Source: Ornithinimicrobium humiphilum (GTDB taxonomy: Bacteria; Actinomycetota; Actinomycetes; Actinomycetales; Dermatophilaceae). From it: a stretch of 64,000 nucleotides of DNA. The stretch covers positions 1,240,001 through 1,304,000 of the forward strand of contig NZ_VFPU01000001.1 of NCBI RefSeq assembly GCF_006716885.1, in the 5' to 3' direction. The first letter of the stretch is position 1. Each line of letters opens with the position of its first letter. The translations under genes and the position numbers were made by a program. Below are positions 43,401 through 50,951 of this stretch, one piece after another. Below the pieces are notes generated by a model. That model had not been told where the DNA came from. It saw nothing but the letters and a program-made list of their open reading frames with translations, and made no database searches.

Positions 43401-43526
43401 TACCTTTTTCTCGGCCCAGCGCGGTACGTCAGCCATTCGGGGAGTCGGCCCATCGCCCTGACGTGGCAGCTCGACCATCCGATGCCTACCGAGTTCTTCG
43501 CGGCGGCCAGCGTCGTTGCGAGCTAA
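40449..43526 (+). CDS. PLD-nuclease-like / SF2 helicase / DUF3427 protein, candidate defence protein
   Basis: 1025 residues from GTG. An N-terminal helical region is followed by a phospholipase-D-like domain (about 115-250) with RLHAKAWLFE...YVGSSNLSRAAL, one HxK motif as in PLD nucleases. Then an SF2 helicase (Walker A ATGTGKT about 333-339; DEFHH about 427; LLGLTATPERADG; QQLGRGLRRT) and a C-terminal DUF3427 (about 740-1020). PF11907 is known to accompany these same domains, often in mobile or restriction-like loci, but biochemistry is lacking. Codon usage is visibly less GC-extreme than the neighbours, so it was probably acquired. Start uncertain (GTG at 40422 also in frame). Bounded by two hairpin terminators. 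Confidence 0.85.
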   Translation: MQPGIYESLVTSGLLSRLPGDDGVMARIERVDSADLPEVLARHVRDVVHQRLRAVKDPAQQLSLVNSLVNSLEAVPDIVAEPARQLLALTPPDGTKARKVQRPATPLSDAALLTNAPGEPNLGFELMAELETADRVDLLIAFVKWYGLRLLAPHLTRLCERGVPLRVITTTYMGATERKAIDRLVREFGAEVRIQYDAQRTRLHAKAWLFERHTGFDTAYVGSSNLSRAALLDGVEWNVRLSRIATPSLLDKFQATFETYWNDRSYELYDPDRDGDRLDDALAEAGGKRQHSGVTLTLSGLAVRPFPYQQEMLEALTAERTQHDRHANLVVAATGTGKTVVAALDYQQLFSALGHRPSLLFVAHRREILEQSLRTYREVLADGDFGELYVGGARPERWRHVFASIQSLSSYGVDNIAPDAFDVVVIDEFHHSQASTYRRLIRHLEPKELLGLTATPERADGLDVRQFFDGRTAVELRLWDALGADLLCPFHYFAVADNTDLRSISWKRGRYDEGELTNLYTGNDARAAIVLQQVRDKVPDPHAMRALGFCVGVEHARFMAQAFARAGIPARAVSGDTPPHERDQALRDLRDRRVNVLFAADLFNEGLDLPDVDTVLFLRPTESATIFLQQLGRGLRRTSEKAVLTVLDFIGYHRKEFSFEGKFKALTGSSRRALVDGLERGFPFLPAGCQIVMDKQSQTIVLENIRSQVTTRWNKIVAELRSRGDAELGIFLDETGLELADIVRQGRTSWTQLRRDAGLPTREGSVLEDRLLARVRAFAHVNDRERAQGYTRLLADDAPPYDELTSVEQRLAQMLFFSLWPDGGGHESYQAGLEALRREACLRDELRSVIDVSFDGARLSTVALSGPLAGIPLQVHGRYQREEVLAALGYVAPDGRKPNSFREGVLYVPEVNVDAFFVTLKKSEVNYSPTTMYRDYPISPTLFHWESQSTTSIESKTGQRYINGFSHVLLFARQEQKDAFGTSSYLFLGPARYVSHSGSRPIALTWQLDHPMPTEFFAAASVVAS

Positions 43527-43558
43527 GCCGGGTAGAACGGAACTTGCTCGAGCAATAG

Positions 43559-43598
43559 ACCGGCCGCGGTGTCAGCGTCTGCTTTCACCGCGGCCGGT
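43559..43598. terminator. Bidirectional terminator
   Basis: ACCGGCCGCGGT (43559-43570) pairs perfectly with ACCGCGGCCGGT (43587-43598) around a 16-nt loop, between the helicase gene and the convergent carboxypeptidase. Confidence 0.85.
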
Positions 43599-43617
43599 CC
43601 GCGTCACAGGGCGATCG

Positions 43618-46050
43618 TCACTTCACGGTCGTCTTGTTGTAGTTCTTCCCCTTGCCGTCGGGACGGTAGTTCTTCTCGACGTTGCCGGCTGCGTCCACCG
43701 AGAAGAAGTTGATCGTGGTGCCCTTGGGAACCGTGATCGTCTCCGCTCCCTCTCGGACGCCGGAGGCGGCGTACAGGGTGGAGTCGAAGGTGGGCGCGGA
43801 CCCGTCCAGCGTGTAGAAGACCGAGGCGGGCTCGGACACGTCGAACGTGACGTCGATCATGCCGGGCGTGGCGCTGGGCTTGGAGACGACCGAGCTGCTC
43901 GGCTTCTGGTGATCCTTGTCGAGGTCGTACGCGACGCGCATGAGCTCGATCAGACCGTTCGCGTACTCCTGCGACTCCGCGTGCGCCGAGGCGCCGGCAG
44001 GGTTGGCGTTCTCGAACGGCGGCTGGAACTGGGTGCCGACCTCGAAGTTCCAGCCGTAGATGCCGTACTTGTACCAGAGCATGTCACCGGAGTTTCCGGC
44101 CGCCGAGTACAGGACGTCGGAGATCGGGCCGGTGCGGGCCGGCGTGACCGACATGCCGCGGTAGCGCTTGATCTCGGTGAGGATGCGCGACGAGGCGCCC
44201 CAGAAGAAGGCCTCGTCCGCCAGGCTCGGACGCGGCGCCGAGATCCGACCCGGGGTGATGTACGCACCCGGCGACCACATGAAGTAGTTGCCCGAGCTGT
44301 GCAGGTTCATCGAGAACTTGATGTTCCTGTTGGTGGCCGCGATCCAGTCGATGTTGCGGCTCTCCGGCTCGCTGAACTCGGCGGGACCCGCGTAGGTGTC
44401 GCTGGTGCAACTGGAGCTGGCGCCGTTGTAGCCGTCGAACCGGCTGTAGGTGTCGTAGTTGCGGTTGATGTCCACGCCCCACGAGTTCCGGGCGCTGAAG
44501 TCGGCGTTGCCCGTCAGCGCGCAGTGCCGCGTCATGTTGCGGCGCTGCGAGGCGTAGTCGTAGAACGAGTAGTGACCACCGTCGGGGTTGACCGAGGGCA
44601 CGATCCAGATGTCGAGGTTGTTGACCAGCTGCTTGGTCTTGCCGTCGTGCGCGTAGTTGCGCAGCAGGCGCTCGGCGGCCTCGATCGTCACGAGCGGCGG
44701 GACCCACTCGCGCGCGTGCTCCTGGGCGTAGGCCAGGACACCCATCTTGGAGCCGTCGCGGACCTTGCCGATCCGCAGCGCGTAGACCGTCTGCGGCTCG
44801 CGCGAGACCGAAGCGGGCGCCTGCAGGCCGTCGGTGAGGGTGGCCGTGCCGGCCGCCACGACACCGGTGCCGGCGTTGCCGCGGTAGGTGTAGGCCGTCA
44901 CCAGGTCGCTCGCCTCGGGCGAGGCGTTGATGGCCGCCGCCACCTGCGCCGCCGTGCTCGTCACGGCACCGCTCGCGTTGGTCGCCAGGCTGACGGTGAT
45001 GTTCTTGCCGCTGACGGAGACGTTCAGCGGGCTGTTCGCGGTGCCGGGGTTGACCGTCGAGACGACGATGCCGTTGCCCCCCTCGTGACCCCATGCCTTG
45101 GAGTCGATGCCCACCCGGTTCGCGTTCGCGGTGCCGAGCAGGCCCTGCGCCAGGCGGCGGTAGCCGTTGGTCTTGTAGGGGAGCTCGACGATCTCCGAGA
45201 TCTGCGGGAACTCGGCCTGCAGGTCGTGGATGCGCTGGTAGAGCTCGGTCGGGGTGAGGTAGGAGTTGATGAAGTCGGTCTGGTAGTTGGGGCCGAAGAT
45301 GCTGTCGCCCTCGATCGGCAGCCAGTCCGTGACCTCGACGACGACGCTGTCACCGCTCGGGCTGGTGACCCGGATCTTGTCCGGGCGGGTCGAGACGGTC
45401 GATGCGCCGCGGTGGTACATGTAGACGCTCGCGTCCACGAAGCGGGTGATGTTCTGGGTGCCGCCGGAGCCGATCTCCGTACCGGGGCCGCTGTCGCGCT
45501 CGACGAGCAGCGTCGACGTGGAGTTCTGACCGTTGGTCCACTTCGCCTCGACCGAGAGGTAGCCCTGGCCGAAGTTGGTGTAGTAGTCGGCGCGGATGAC
45601 CTTGACGTCGGCCACCTCGGCCGACGCAGCAACCTCCGCGGCGAACGCAGCGTTCTCGGCGCGGGCGGCCGAGATGGTCGCCTCGCGCTCGGCGAGCGCA
45701 GCCTCGGTGTCGTCCTCGTCGTGCACGACGTCACCGATGTTGAAGCCGTAGGCAGCGAGGGCAGCGACCTCGCCCGGGGTGGCGACGACGTGGGCGGTGT
45801 AGGTGCCGTCCGGGTTGTCGTGGACCGCGTGGTCCAGGTCGGCGCCGGTGTCGACGAGGCGGTCGAGCTCGGTGGCGTCAGCGACGACGACTTCGACCAC
45901 GCTGGCCTCTTCGTCGGCCTCCCGCATGAGCTCCGGGAGGGCCTCGGTGCCGACCGCGGCGGGCACCGTGAAGGTGGATGCGATGAGAGCGGCGCCGCAG
46001 GTGAGCGACATGGCCCCGCCGAAGGCGCGGGCCCGTAAGGATCTGGACAT
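43618..46050 (-). CDS. Secreted M14 zinc carboxypeptidase with C-terminal CHB_HEX-like domain
   Basis: 810 residues. Signal peptide (1-32), propeptide-like region, then a carboxypeptidase A-type domain: zinc ligands in QEHAREW (His and Glu near 445/448), NPDGGHY, DINRNYD, ligand His in NLHSSGNY and catalytic Glu in FEVGTQF. Within it, roughly residues 320-425 are an inserted beta-rich module (NSPLNVSVSGKNITVSLAT...AAQVAAAIN). The C-terminal 80 residues (VFYTLDGSAPTFDSTLY...VDAAGNVE) resemble a chitobiase-C-terminal/Big-like domain. It trims peptides from the C-terminus outside the cell. A textbook promoter lies upstream. Confidence 0.9.
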   Translation of the reverse strand: MSRSLRARAFGGAMSLTCGAALIASTFTVPAAVGTEALPELMREADEEASVVEVVVADATELDRLVDTGADLDHAVHDNPDGTYTAHVVATPGEVAALAAYGFNIGDVVHDEDDTEAALAEREATISAARAENAAFAAEVAASAEVADVKVIRADYYTNFGQGYLSVEAKWTNGQNSTSTLLVERDSGPGTEIGSGGTQNITRFVDASVYMYHRGASTVSTRPDKIRVTSPSGDSVVVEVTDWLPIEGDSIFGPNYQTDFINSYLTPTELYQRIHDLQAEFPQISEIVELPYKTNGYRRLAQGLLGTANANRVGIDSKAWGHEGGNGIVVSTVNPGTANSPLNVSVSGKNITVSLATNASGAVTSTAAQVAAAINASPEASDLVTAYTYRGNAGTGVVAAGTATLTDGLQAPASVSREPQTVYALRIGKVRDGSKMGVLAYAQEHAREWVPPLVTIEAAERLLRNYAHDGKTKQLVNNLDIWIVPSVNPDGGHYSFYDYASQRRNMTRHCALTGNADFSARNSWGVDINRNYDTYSRFDGYNGASSSCTSDTYAGPAEFSEPESRNIDWIAATNRNIKFSMNLHSSGNYFMWSPGAYITPGRISAPRPSLADEAFFWGASSRILTEIKRYRGMSVTPARTGPISDVLYSAAGNSGDMLWYKYGIYGWNFEVGTQFQPPFENANPAGASAHAESQEYANGLIELMRVAYDLDKDHQKPSSSVVSKPSATPGMIDVTFDVSEPASVFYTLDGSAPTFDSTLYAASGVREGAETITVPKGTTINFFSVDAAGNVEKNYRPDGKGKNYNKTTVK

Positions 46051-46140
46051 ACTGCCTTGTATCTCCTTGGGTGGGTGGGGAGCGCCGCTCCCCAGCACTG
46101 GGATGGATGCCGGCACGCCGGCGGGCGGACCCCCGCGCCA

Positions 46141-46169
46141 TGTATAGCGTCGCTTTACAAGTGCGTCAA
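46141..46169 (-). promoter_or_regulatory. Carboxypeptidase promoter
   Basis: TTGACG (46169-46164) and TATACA (46146-46141) with a 17-bp spacer: near-consensus housekeeping promoter, the strongest seen in this window. Confidence 0.85.
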
Positions 46170-46322
46170 CATTCCCTTACGGAAAGTCGGCCAGTACGCC
46201 GGTACGCGTGTTAATGGCTGTGGTGCCAAGTTGGGGTTGGAACTCCGCTGTCTGTCGCACGGGACGCGCGTGGGTGATGGTGGCCTAGGTCGGCCCGGTC
46301 CGACCTGGATGCTCTTGCGGTC

Positions 46323-46348
46323 TGCGGTTCCCCCCCAGATCGTGGAGG
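46323..46348. repeat. IS left terminal inverted repeat
   Basis: Begins TGCGGTT, then seven C, then AGATCGTGGAGG. Matches the right end in 6 of the first 7 bases and 9 of the 12 bases after the C tract. Confidence 0.75.
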
Positions 46349-46356
46349 GCTTGCGG

Positions 46357-47295
46357 CTACGCGGCGTCCGGGATGGGCGTCGCGGTGGTCTGCTCGTAGT
46401 TGACCGGGGACATCATGCCAGCGGCGCTGTGCCGGCGTTGGTGGTTGTAGAACCCGTAGGCCCAGTCGATGACGACGGCCCGGGCCTGGGCCCGGGTGTC
46501 GAACTCGTGCCGGGACAGGACTTCCCACTCCAGGGAGGAGAAGAACGCCTCGGCGGCGGCGTTGTCGAAGCACGAGCCGACCCGGCCCATCGACTGGCGG
46601 ATCCCGAGGTCGGCGCAGAGCCGGGTGAACGAGGTCGCCGTGTAGGTCGAGCCCCTGTCGGTGTGGAAGATGACGCGGTTGGCCTCGTCCTCGCGCCAGA
46701 TCGCCTCCTTGCCGCCGCGAGCGGTGACGGCCATCCGGATCGCCGCGCACGCCAGGTCAGCGTCGGGGTGGGCGCTGGTCGCGGCGCCGAGCAGCCGGCG
46801 CGAGTCAGGTCGATCACGGTGGCCAGGTACAGCTTGCCCTCGGCCGTGGGGATCTCGGTGATGTCGCCGACCCACTTGTCGTTGGGCGCCGGCGCGGTGA
46901 AGTCGCGACGCACCAGGTCCGGGAACTTGGGTGCGGTCCTGTCCTGCCTGGTCAGGCCGCTGCGGCGCTTGATCACGCGGGCCACCAGGCCCTGACGGCG
47001 CATCGACTCGGCGACCGTCTTCTCGCTGACCCGCCATCCGGCCTCGCGCAGGTCCTCGCGCAGGCGGGGCGATCCGTGCAGGCCCTCCGCCTTGCGAAAC
47101 GCGACGGCCACGGCCCGGTCGACGGTGTCGCGCCGCCGGTCGGTGTCGGTGAACAGCCCGCTCGCGGCGCCCGGGCCGTCCGCGCGCTTGATCCACTTGT
47201 AGAACCACGCCTCGGAGACTCCGAGCAGCGCGCAGACGGTCGTGTGGCACGGCGTAGTTGGTCCTCTGGTCGGCGATGAAGCGTGCCACGCTCAC
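46357..47295 (-). pseudogene. IS3-family transposase orfB (DDE integrase), frameshifted twice
   Basis: In the correct frames the protein reads VARFIADQRTNYAVP, then (other frame) AVAFRKAEGLHGSPRLREDLREAGW...NDKWVGDITEIPT...ATVIDL, then (first frame) LLGAATSAHPDAD...HTDRGSTYTATSF...NAAAEAFFSSLEWE...FYNHQRRHSA. D, D and E of the catalytic triad are all present. The breaks are near 47245 (after NYAVP) and near 46805, where a one-base loss would restore DLYSRRLLG. GTG start overlaps the orfA stop, the normal IS3 arrangement. Either a decayed transposase or indel errors in the sequence. Confidence 0.85.
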
Positions 47296-47594
47296 TTCGT
47301 CGCCTCCTTCACCCACAGGACCACGGATCGCTTGAGGACATCGCGCTCCATCCGCAGCTCGGCGACCTCGGCGCGGAGCCGTTTCAGCTCCTCGTAGTCG
47401 TCCTTGGACAGCTCGCCATGACCTTCGCGTGCGGCACGAGCGCGTTGGACCCAGTTGCCCAGCGTGCCCTCGTTCACGCCCAGATCTCGAGCGACCTGCG
47501 CGATCGGCTTGTTCGTCTCCTCGACGATCCGGACCGCTCCCTCACGGAACTCCCGGTCGTACTTCTTGCGCTTCTGTGGCATCTCGATCCTCAT
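47292..47594 (-). CDS. IS3-family transposase orfA
   Basis: 100 residues, MRIEMPQKRKKYDREFREGAV at the start, HTH (IAQVARDLGVNEGTLGNWVQRA) and a C-terminal leucine-zipper helix (LKRLRAEVAELRMERDVLK). Intact. In IS3 elements orfA binds the ends and joins orfB by programmed frameshifting; here orfB follows with a 4-bp overlap. Confidence 0.9.
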   Translation of the reverse strand: MRIEMPQKRKKYDREFREGAVRIVEETNKPIAQVARDLGVNEGTLGNWVQRARAAREGHGELSKDDYEELKRLRAEVAELRMERDVLKRSVVLWVKEATK

Positions 47595-47602
47595 TGTGGA
47601 TG

Positions 47603-47642
47603 CCTCTACGCTCCGGGGGGGGGGGGGGGGGGGGGAACCTCA
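47603..47642. repeat. IS right terminal inverted repeat with 21-nt G run
   Basis: Read inward on the minus strand: TGAGGTT, 21 C (G run 47615-47635 on the plus strand), GGAGCGTAGAGG. The tract is three times longer than in the left repeat. Confidence 0.75.
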
Positions 47643-47935
47643 GTCCGTCGCCAGCGCTGGATGCTCGTGGGAGACGGCCGCGGGCGCGGAACCGGAGGTG
47701 GCCCGGCTTGTCGGTCGAACCGCAGCGTCCATCGGCGGTGGCCTAGGGGCTTAAGTTGATATAGCGCACGTTTAGTAGAGGTAAAGAGCCACGATGGCGG
47801 ACTTTGTGGCCGGTCAAGCCTGTGGGTATCCTCCGCGGTGGGGGCAAGTATCGCGCCCAACTCTGGGCGAGTTGGTCCAACTCGCCTGCCCTTTGTGTGG
47901 ACGTAGTCCATCAGTCAGTCACAGGAGAACAGTCG
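47643..47935. other. Non-coding flank between IS and OB-fold gene
   Basis: No supported ORF. Contains an AT-rich stretch near 47750-47790 (TTGATATAG, TTTAGTAG) that may be the promoter of the next gene, and two words (CTGGATGCTC at 47657, GGTGGCCTAGG at 47737) that also occur left of the IS (46305, 46279). Confidence 0.4.
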
Positions 47936-48586
47936 ATGTCGACCATTCCGCCTCCTGCGCCGGGGAGCAGCCCGATGCAGGACCAGCAGTTCACCTCCGC
48001 GAAGGACGCCAAGGCTCAGGCCAAGGCTGCCAAGGCTTACCGCAAAGCCAGCCGACCGTGGTTTAAGAAGAAGCGGTTCTGGCTCCTGGGCCTGATCGCC
48101 CTGTTCGTCATCATCGGTATTGCGACGTCTGGTGGCGACGACCCTGCCGCGGACAGCACAACCTCGGCGGGCCAGACGGCCCAGCAGCCCGCGGCTTCGA
48201 ATGACGCTGCGGCTGAAGATGACGCTGCCGCCGAGGAGGAGGCCCCCGCCGAGGAGGAGGCCCCCGCCGAGGAGCCTGCCATGGAGGTGACGGCTCAGGA
48301 GATGATCGCGGACCTCGAGAACAACGCTCTCGCTGCGGCGAACAAGTACGAGGGTAAGAAGATCATCGTCACCGGCTACCTCGACAACATCGATGCCTCT
48401 GGTGACTACTTCAGCATCCGCGGTGATGATGAGTTCACCTTTACCGGTGTGCAGCTCTACATCGATGACAGCCACCTTGACGCTGTGAGCGGCTTCTCCA
48501 TCGGACAGGAGGTGACCGTCACGGGAACGGTCACCGACGTTGGCGAGATCCTGGGCTACTCGGTCGACGTGGAGTCCATCAACTGA
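47936..48586 (+). CDS. Membrane-anchored OB-fold (tRNA_anti-like) protein
   Basis: 216 residues: Lys/Ala-rich cytoplasmic N-terminus (KDAKAQAKAAKAYRKASRPWFKKK), one membrane helix (about 49-64), an Ala/Glu linker with two EEEAPA units, and a C-terminal OB-fold domain (VTAQEMIADLENNALAAANKYEGKKIIVTGYL...GQEVTVTGTVTDV) of the tRNA_anti-like type (PF12869) found in extracytoplasmic proteins of unknown function. AGGAGA precedes the ATG. Closed by a 17-bp terminator. Confidence 0.8.
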   Translation: MSTIPPPAPGSSPMQDQQFTSAKDAKAQAKAAKAYRKASRPWFKKKRFWLLGLIALFVIIGIATSGGDDPAADSTTSAGQTAQQPAASNDAAAEDDAAAEEEAPAEEEAPAEEPAMEVTAQEMIADLENNALAAANKYEGKKIIVTGYLDNIDASGDYFSIRGDDEFTFTGVQLYIDDSHLDAVSGFSIGQEVTVTGTVTDVGEILGYSVDVESIN

Positions 48587-48602
48587 CTCAGGTCACCACG
48601 CC

Positions 48603-48639
48603 AGTAAGGGCGCCCAGGCAAAGCCTGGGCGCCCTTACT
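48603..48639. terminator. Terminator between OB-fold gene and MFS exporter
   Basis: AGTAAGGGCGCCCAGGC (48603-48619) pairs perfectly with GCCTGGGCGCCCTTACT (48623-48639), loop AAA, between convergent genes. Confidence 0.9.
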
Positions 48640-48688
48640 CTTGTCGTCGCTGCGTCGCCAGGCGAGAGCGAGAAGGCGGTGCTGAGGC

Positions 48689-50302
48689 TCAGGCCTCGGT
48701 GACCGGGGTCGCCTCCGGCTCCTCGACCACCTCGTCGCCCTTGCGACCCAGCGGGATGGTCGTGAGCAGACCGATGATCAGGGCCACGGTGCCGGTCCAG
48801 GCCGCCACGGAGACACCCTGGGTCAACGCCTCGCGGGCCGCGTCGGCGATGTAGGCCGTCGCCGGGTTGCTGGAGAGCTGGCCGATGAGCGCGCCGGCGG
48901 AGTCCGAGACGCCCTTGACGATGGCGCCCACGCTCGGGTCGGCGGCGATCTCCTCGCTCAGGCGCGACTCGGTGCCGGAGCGCAGCGTCGTGAAGAGCGC
49001 CGTGCCGAGGATCGCGATGCCGAGCGCCGAGCCCACCTGGCGCGAGGTCGACTGGGTCGAGGACGCCTGGCCGGACTTGTCGACCGGCACGTCCACGAGG
49101 ATCAGCTGGGTCAGCTGGGCGGTCGCGAAGCCCACGCCCATGCCGTAGAAGAACAGCGGCACGCCGGTCACCCAGAGCGAGGAGTCGGGCTTGAGCAGCA
49201 GCGCGAGGGCCGCGAGGGAGAGGATCTCCAGGACGATGCCGAGCCGCACGAGCTGGACCGGCTGGAAGCGCTTGGAGAGCCCGGAGATGGCGCCGCTGGC
49301 CAGGAACGAGCCGACGGCGAGCGGCAGCAGGGCCAGGCCGGCCTGCAGGGCGTCCATGTCACGGACGTACTGGAACCACAGCGGCAGGGACAGGATCAGG
49401 CCGAACTCGCCGAGCGAGACGGTCAGCGCGGTGATGTTGCCGTTGCTGAAGGACTTGATGCCGAAGAGCGTGACGTCGACCAGGACCGACTTGCCGGCGC
49501 GCACCCGGGCGCGCTCCCACATGGTCAGGCCGGCGAGCACGATGATCGCGCCCACGAAGAGCACCGGGATGATGCTGAAGTCGCCCAGGCTGACCTCGGC
49601 CGACTCGGTCGCCTTCCACCAGCCGTGGGCGCGGCCCTCGATGAGGGCGAAGACGAGCATGCCGAAGCCGAGGATCGAGGCGGCGGCGCCCACCCAGTCG
49701 GTGAAGCGCGGGGCGTCGTGCTGACGCGACTCCGGCACGCAGGTCAGCAGCAGGGCGATGACGACGACACCGAACGGCAGGTTGATCCAGAAGGCCCAGT
49801 GCCAGGAGAAGGCGGAGGTCAGCCAGCCGCCCAGGACCGGCCCGACCGCGGCCATCGACCCGATGGTCGAGCCCCAGACGGCGAACGCGATGGCCCGCTC
49901 GCGGCCCTGGAAGGTGGCGTTGAGCAGCGCGAGCGTGGTCGGGAGGATCATCGAGCCACCGACGCCCTGCAGGGCGCGGGCCGCGATGAGGAAGGTGCCC
50001 GTCGGGGAGAACGCGCACAGGATGCTCGCCACGACGAAGATGACGAGACCGGTGACAAGGACGCGTCGCCGGCCGAGCCGGTCGCTCATCGTGCCCCACA
50101 CCATCAGGAGGGCGGCGAAGACGAGCGTGTACATCTCCTGGACCCACTGCACCTGGGTCGTGGAGAGATCCAGCGACTCGATGATGTTGGGCATCGCGAC
50201 CGAGACGATGGTCGCGTCCATGATGATCAGTGCCACGCCCACCGAGATCGCGGCGAGCCCCCACCACCGAAGCCGGTGGAACCGTTCAGTATCTGTACTC
50301 AC
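48689..50302 (-). CDS. EmrB/QacA-type (DHA2) multidrug MFS transporter
   Basis: 537 residues, 14 membrane helices. Motif A GTMSDRLGRRRVL, motif C-like GPVLGGWL, ALQGVGGSMILPTTLALL and GSALGIAILG are typical of drug:H+ antiporters of 14-TMS type. TATCCT (50316-50311) lies 8 nt before the GTG, so a leaderless start there is preferred over the in-frame ATG at 50332, which is upstream of that -10. A near-palindrome TTTTCGAC-N5-GTCGACAAAA lies just upstream and may be a repressor site, as is usual for efflux genes. Confidence 0.88.
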   Translation of the reverse strand: MSTDTERFHRLRWWGLAAISVGVALIIMDATIVSVAMPNIIESLDLSTTQVQWVQEMYTLVFAALLMVWGTMSDRLGRRRVLVTGLVIFVVASILCAFSPTGTFLIAARALQGVGGSMILPTTLALLNATFQGRERAIAFAVWGSTIGSMAAVGPVLGGWLTSAFSWHWAFWINLPFGVVVIALLLTCVPESRQHDAPRFTDWVGAAASILGFGMLVFALIEGRAHGWWKATESAEVSLGDFSIIPVLFVGAIIVLAGLTMWERARVRAGKSVLVDVTLFGIKSFSNGNITALTVSLGEFGLILSLPLWFQYVRDMDALQAGLALLPLAVGSFLASGAISGLSKRFQPVQLVRLGIVLEILSLAALALLLKPDSSLWVTGVPLFFYGMGVGFATAQLTQLILVDVPVDKSGQASSTQSTSRQVGSALGIAILGTALFTTLRSGTESRLSEEIAADPSVGAIVKGVSDSAGALIGQLSSNPATAYIADAAREALTQGVSVAAWTGTVALIIGLLTTIPLGRKGDEVVEEPEATPVTEA

Positions 50303-50322
50303 GTAGAACCAGGATACTCCGG

Positions 50323-50345
50323 TTTTCGACACGTAGTCGACAAAA
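50323..50345. promoter_or_regulatory. Operator candidate of the MFS exporter
   Basis: TTTTCGAC-ACGTA-GTCGACAAAA, imperfect inverted repeat immediately upstream of the TATCCT -10. Fits a TetR or MarR type site, but no regulator gene is adjacent. Confidence 0.4.
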
Positions 50346-50354
50346 AAAGTCGGG

Positions 50355-50839
50355 TCAGTTCCGAGCCCTCACGGCATACCTCACGTGGGTCGCGTAGCGG
50401 GAGCTCCAGACCCGCAGGATCTCGAGGTCGAGGTCCTGCTCGAAGCCCTCGAAGAGCCGCTTCCCACCACCGAGGACCACCGGCGCCGTGGAGATCGCGA
50501 GCTCGGTCGACCACCCCCGCCCGCAGCCCCTGGCGTATGACGTCCGCGCCACCGCCGAGCGACACGGTGCCGCCGCCGGAGAGCTCGCGCGCCCGCGCCA
50601 GCGCCGCCTCGAAGTCGTCGACGAAGACGAATCCCGCGGCCGGGTCGGGCTGGTCCTCGACGCGATGGGTGAGCACGACCAGGGGACCGCCGAAGGGGTT
50701 GGTCCCGCCCCAGCCGCCGGCCGCGTCGTACATGCCCCGCCCCACCACGCCGACGCCGAGCCCCTGGCCCGCGTGGTCGTCCGGACCGACGACAGCCGTC
50801 CACCGAGGTGGAGATCGAGGCGACGACCTTGCTGCTCAT
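50355..50839 (-). pseudogene. RibD/dihydrofolate-reductase-like protein, two frameshifts
   Basis: Three frames join into one reductase-like protein: MSSKVVASISTSVDG, then VVGRGMYDAAGGWGGTNPFGGPLVVLTHRV...GGADVIRQGLRAGVVD, then ELAISTAPVVLGGGKRLFEGF...YAVRARN. These match the RibD C-terminal/DHFR-like family of small NADPH reductases. One break is near 50795, the other near 50507, where an extra C in GTCGACCGAG shifts the frame. It could be a genuine pseudogene or contain sequencing indels, as the nearby IS also has. Confidence 0.8.
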
Positions 50840-50951
50840 GACGTGCTCCTTCGGGTGGGGTCACCTGGTCCGACCCGCCCATCTCGGCAAAGTCATCGCC
50901 CGTCGGCGGTGTCCTCTGGCAGGGTTGGTGCACCGGAGCAGGAGGACGACA

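Larger units (their letters stand above)
46323..47642 (-). mobile_element. IS3-family insertion sequence, complete ends, probably inactive
   Basis: 1,320 bp bounded by imperfect terminal inverted repeats (TGCGGTTCCCCCC... left; TGAGGTTCCCCCC... right) and flanked on both sides by a 3-bp target duplication GTC (46320-46322, 47643-47645), as IS3-family elements make. It encodes orfA (HTH) and orfB (DDE integrase) in the usual overlapping order on the minus strand. The right repeat carries a 21-nt G run where the left has 7 C. orfB has two frameshifts, so transposition in cis is unlikely unless these are sequencing errors. Confidence 0.88.

Noticed and set aside
43516..46038. 840-codon open frame antisense to the M14 carboxypeptidase
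   Set aside because: Composition is Val/Arg/Gly/Asp-rich without recognisable domains; the opposite frame has full M14 motifs and a signal peptide.
46284..46306. AGGTCGG-CCCGG-TCCGACCT hairpin left of the IS as a gene terminator
   Set aside because: No gene ends there on either strand; it may be a relic, but no function can be supported.
47615..47635. 21-nt G run as a functional regulatory tract (for example phase variation)
   Set aside because: It lies inside an IS terminal repeat, not in a promoter or coding region; slippage or assembly error explains it better.
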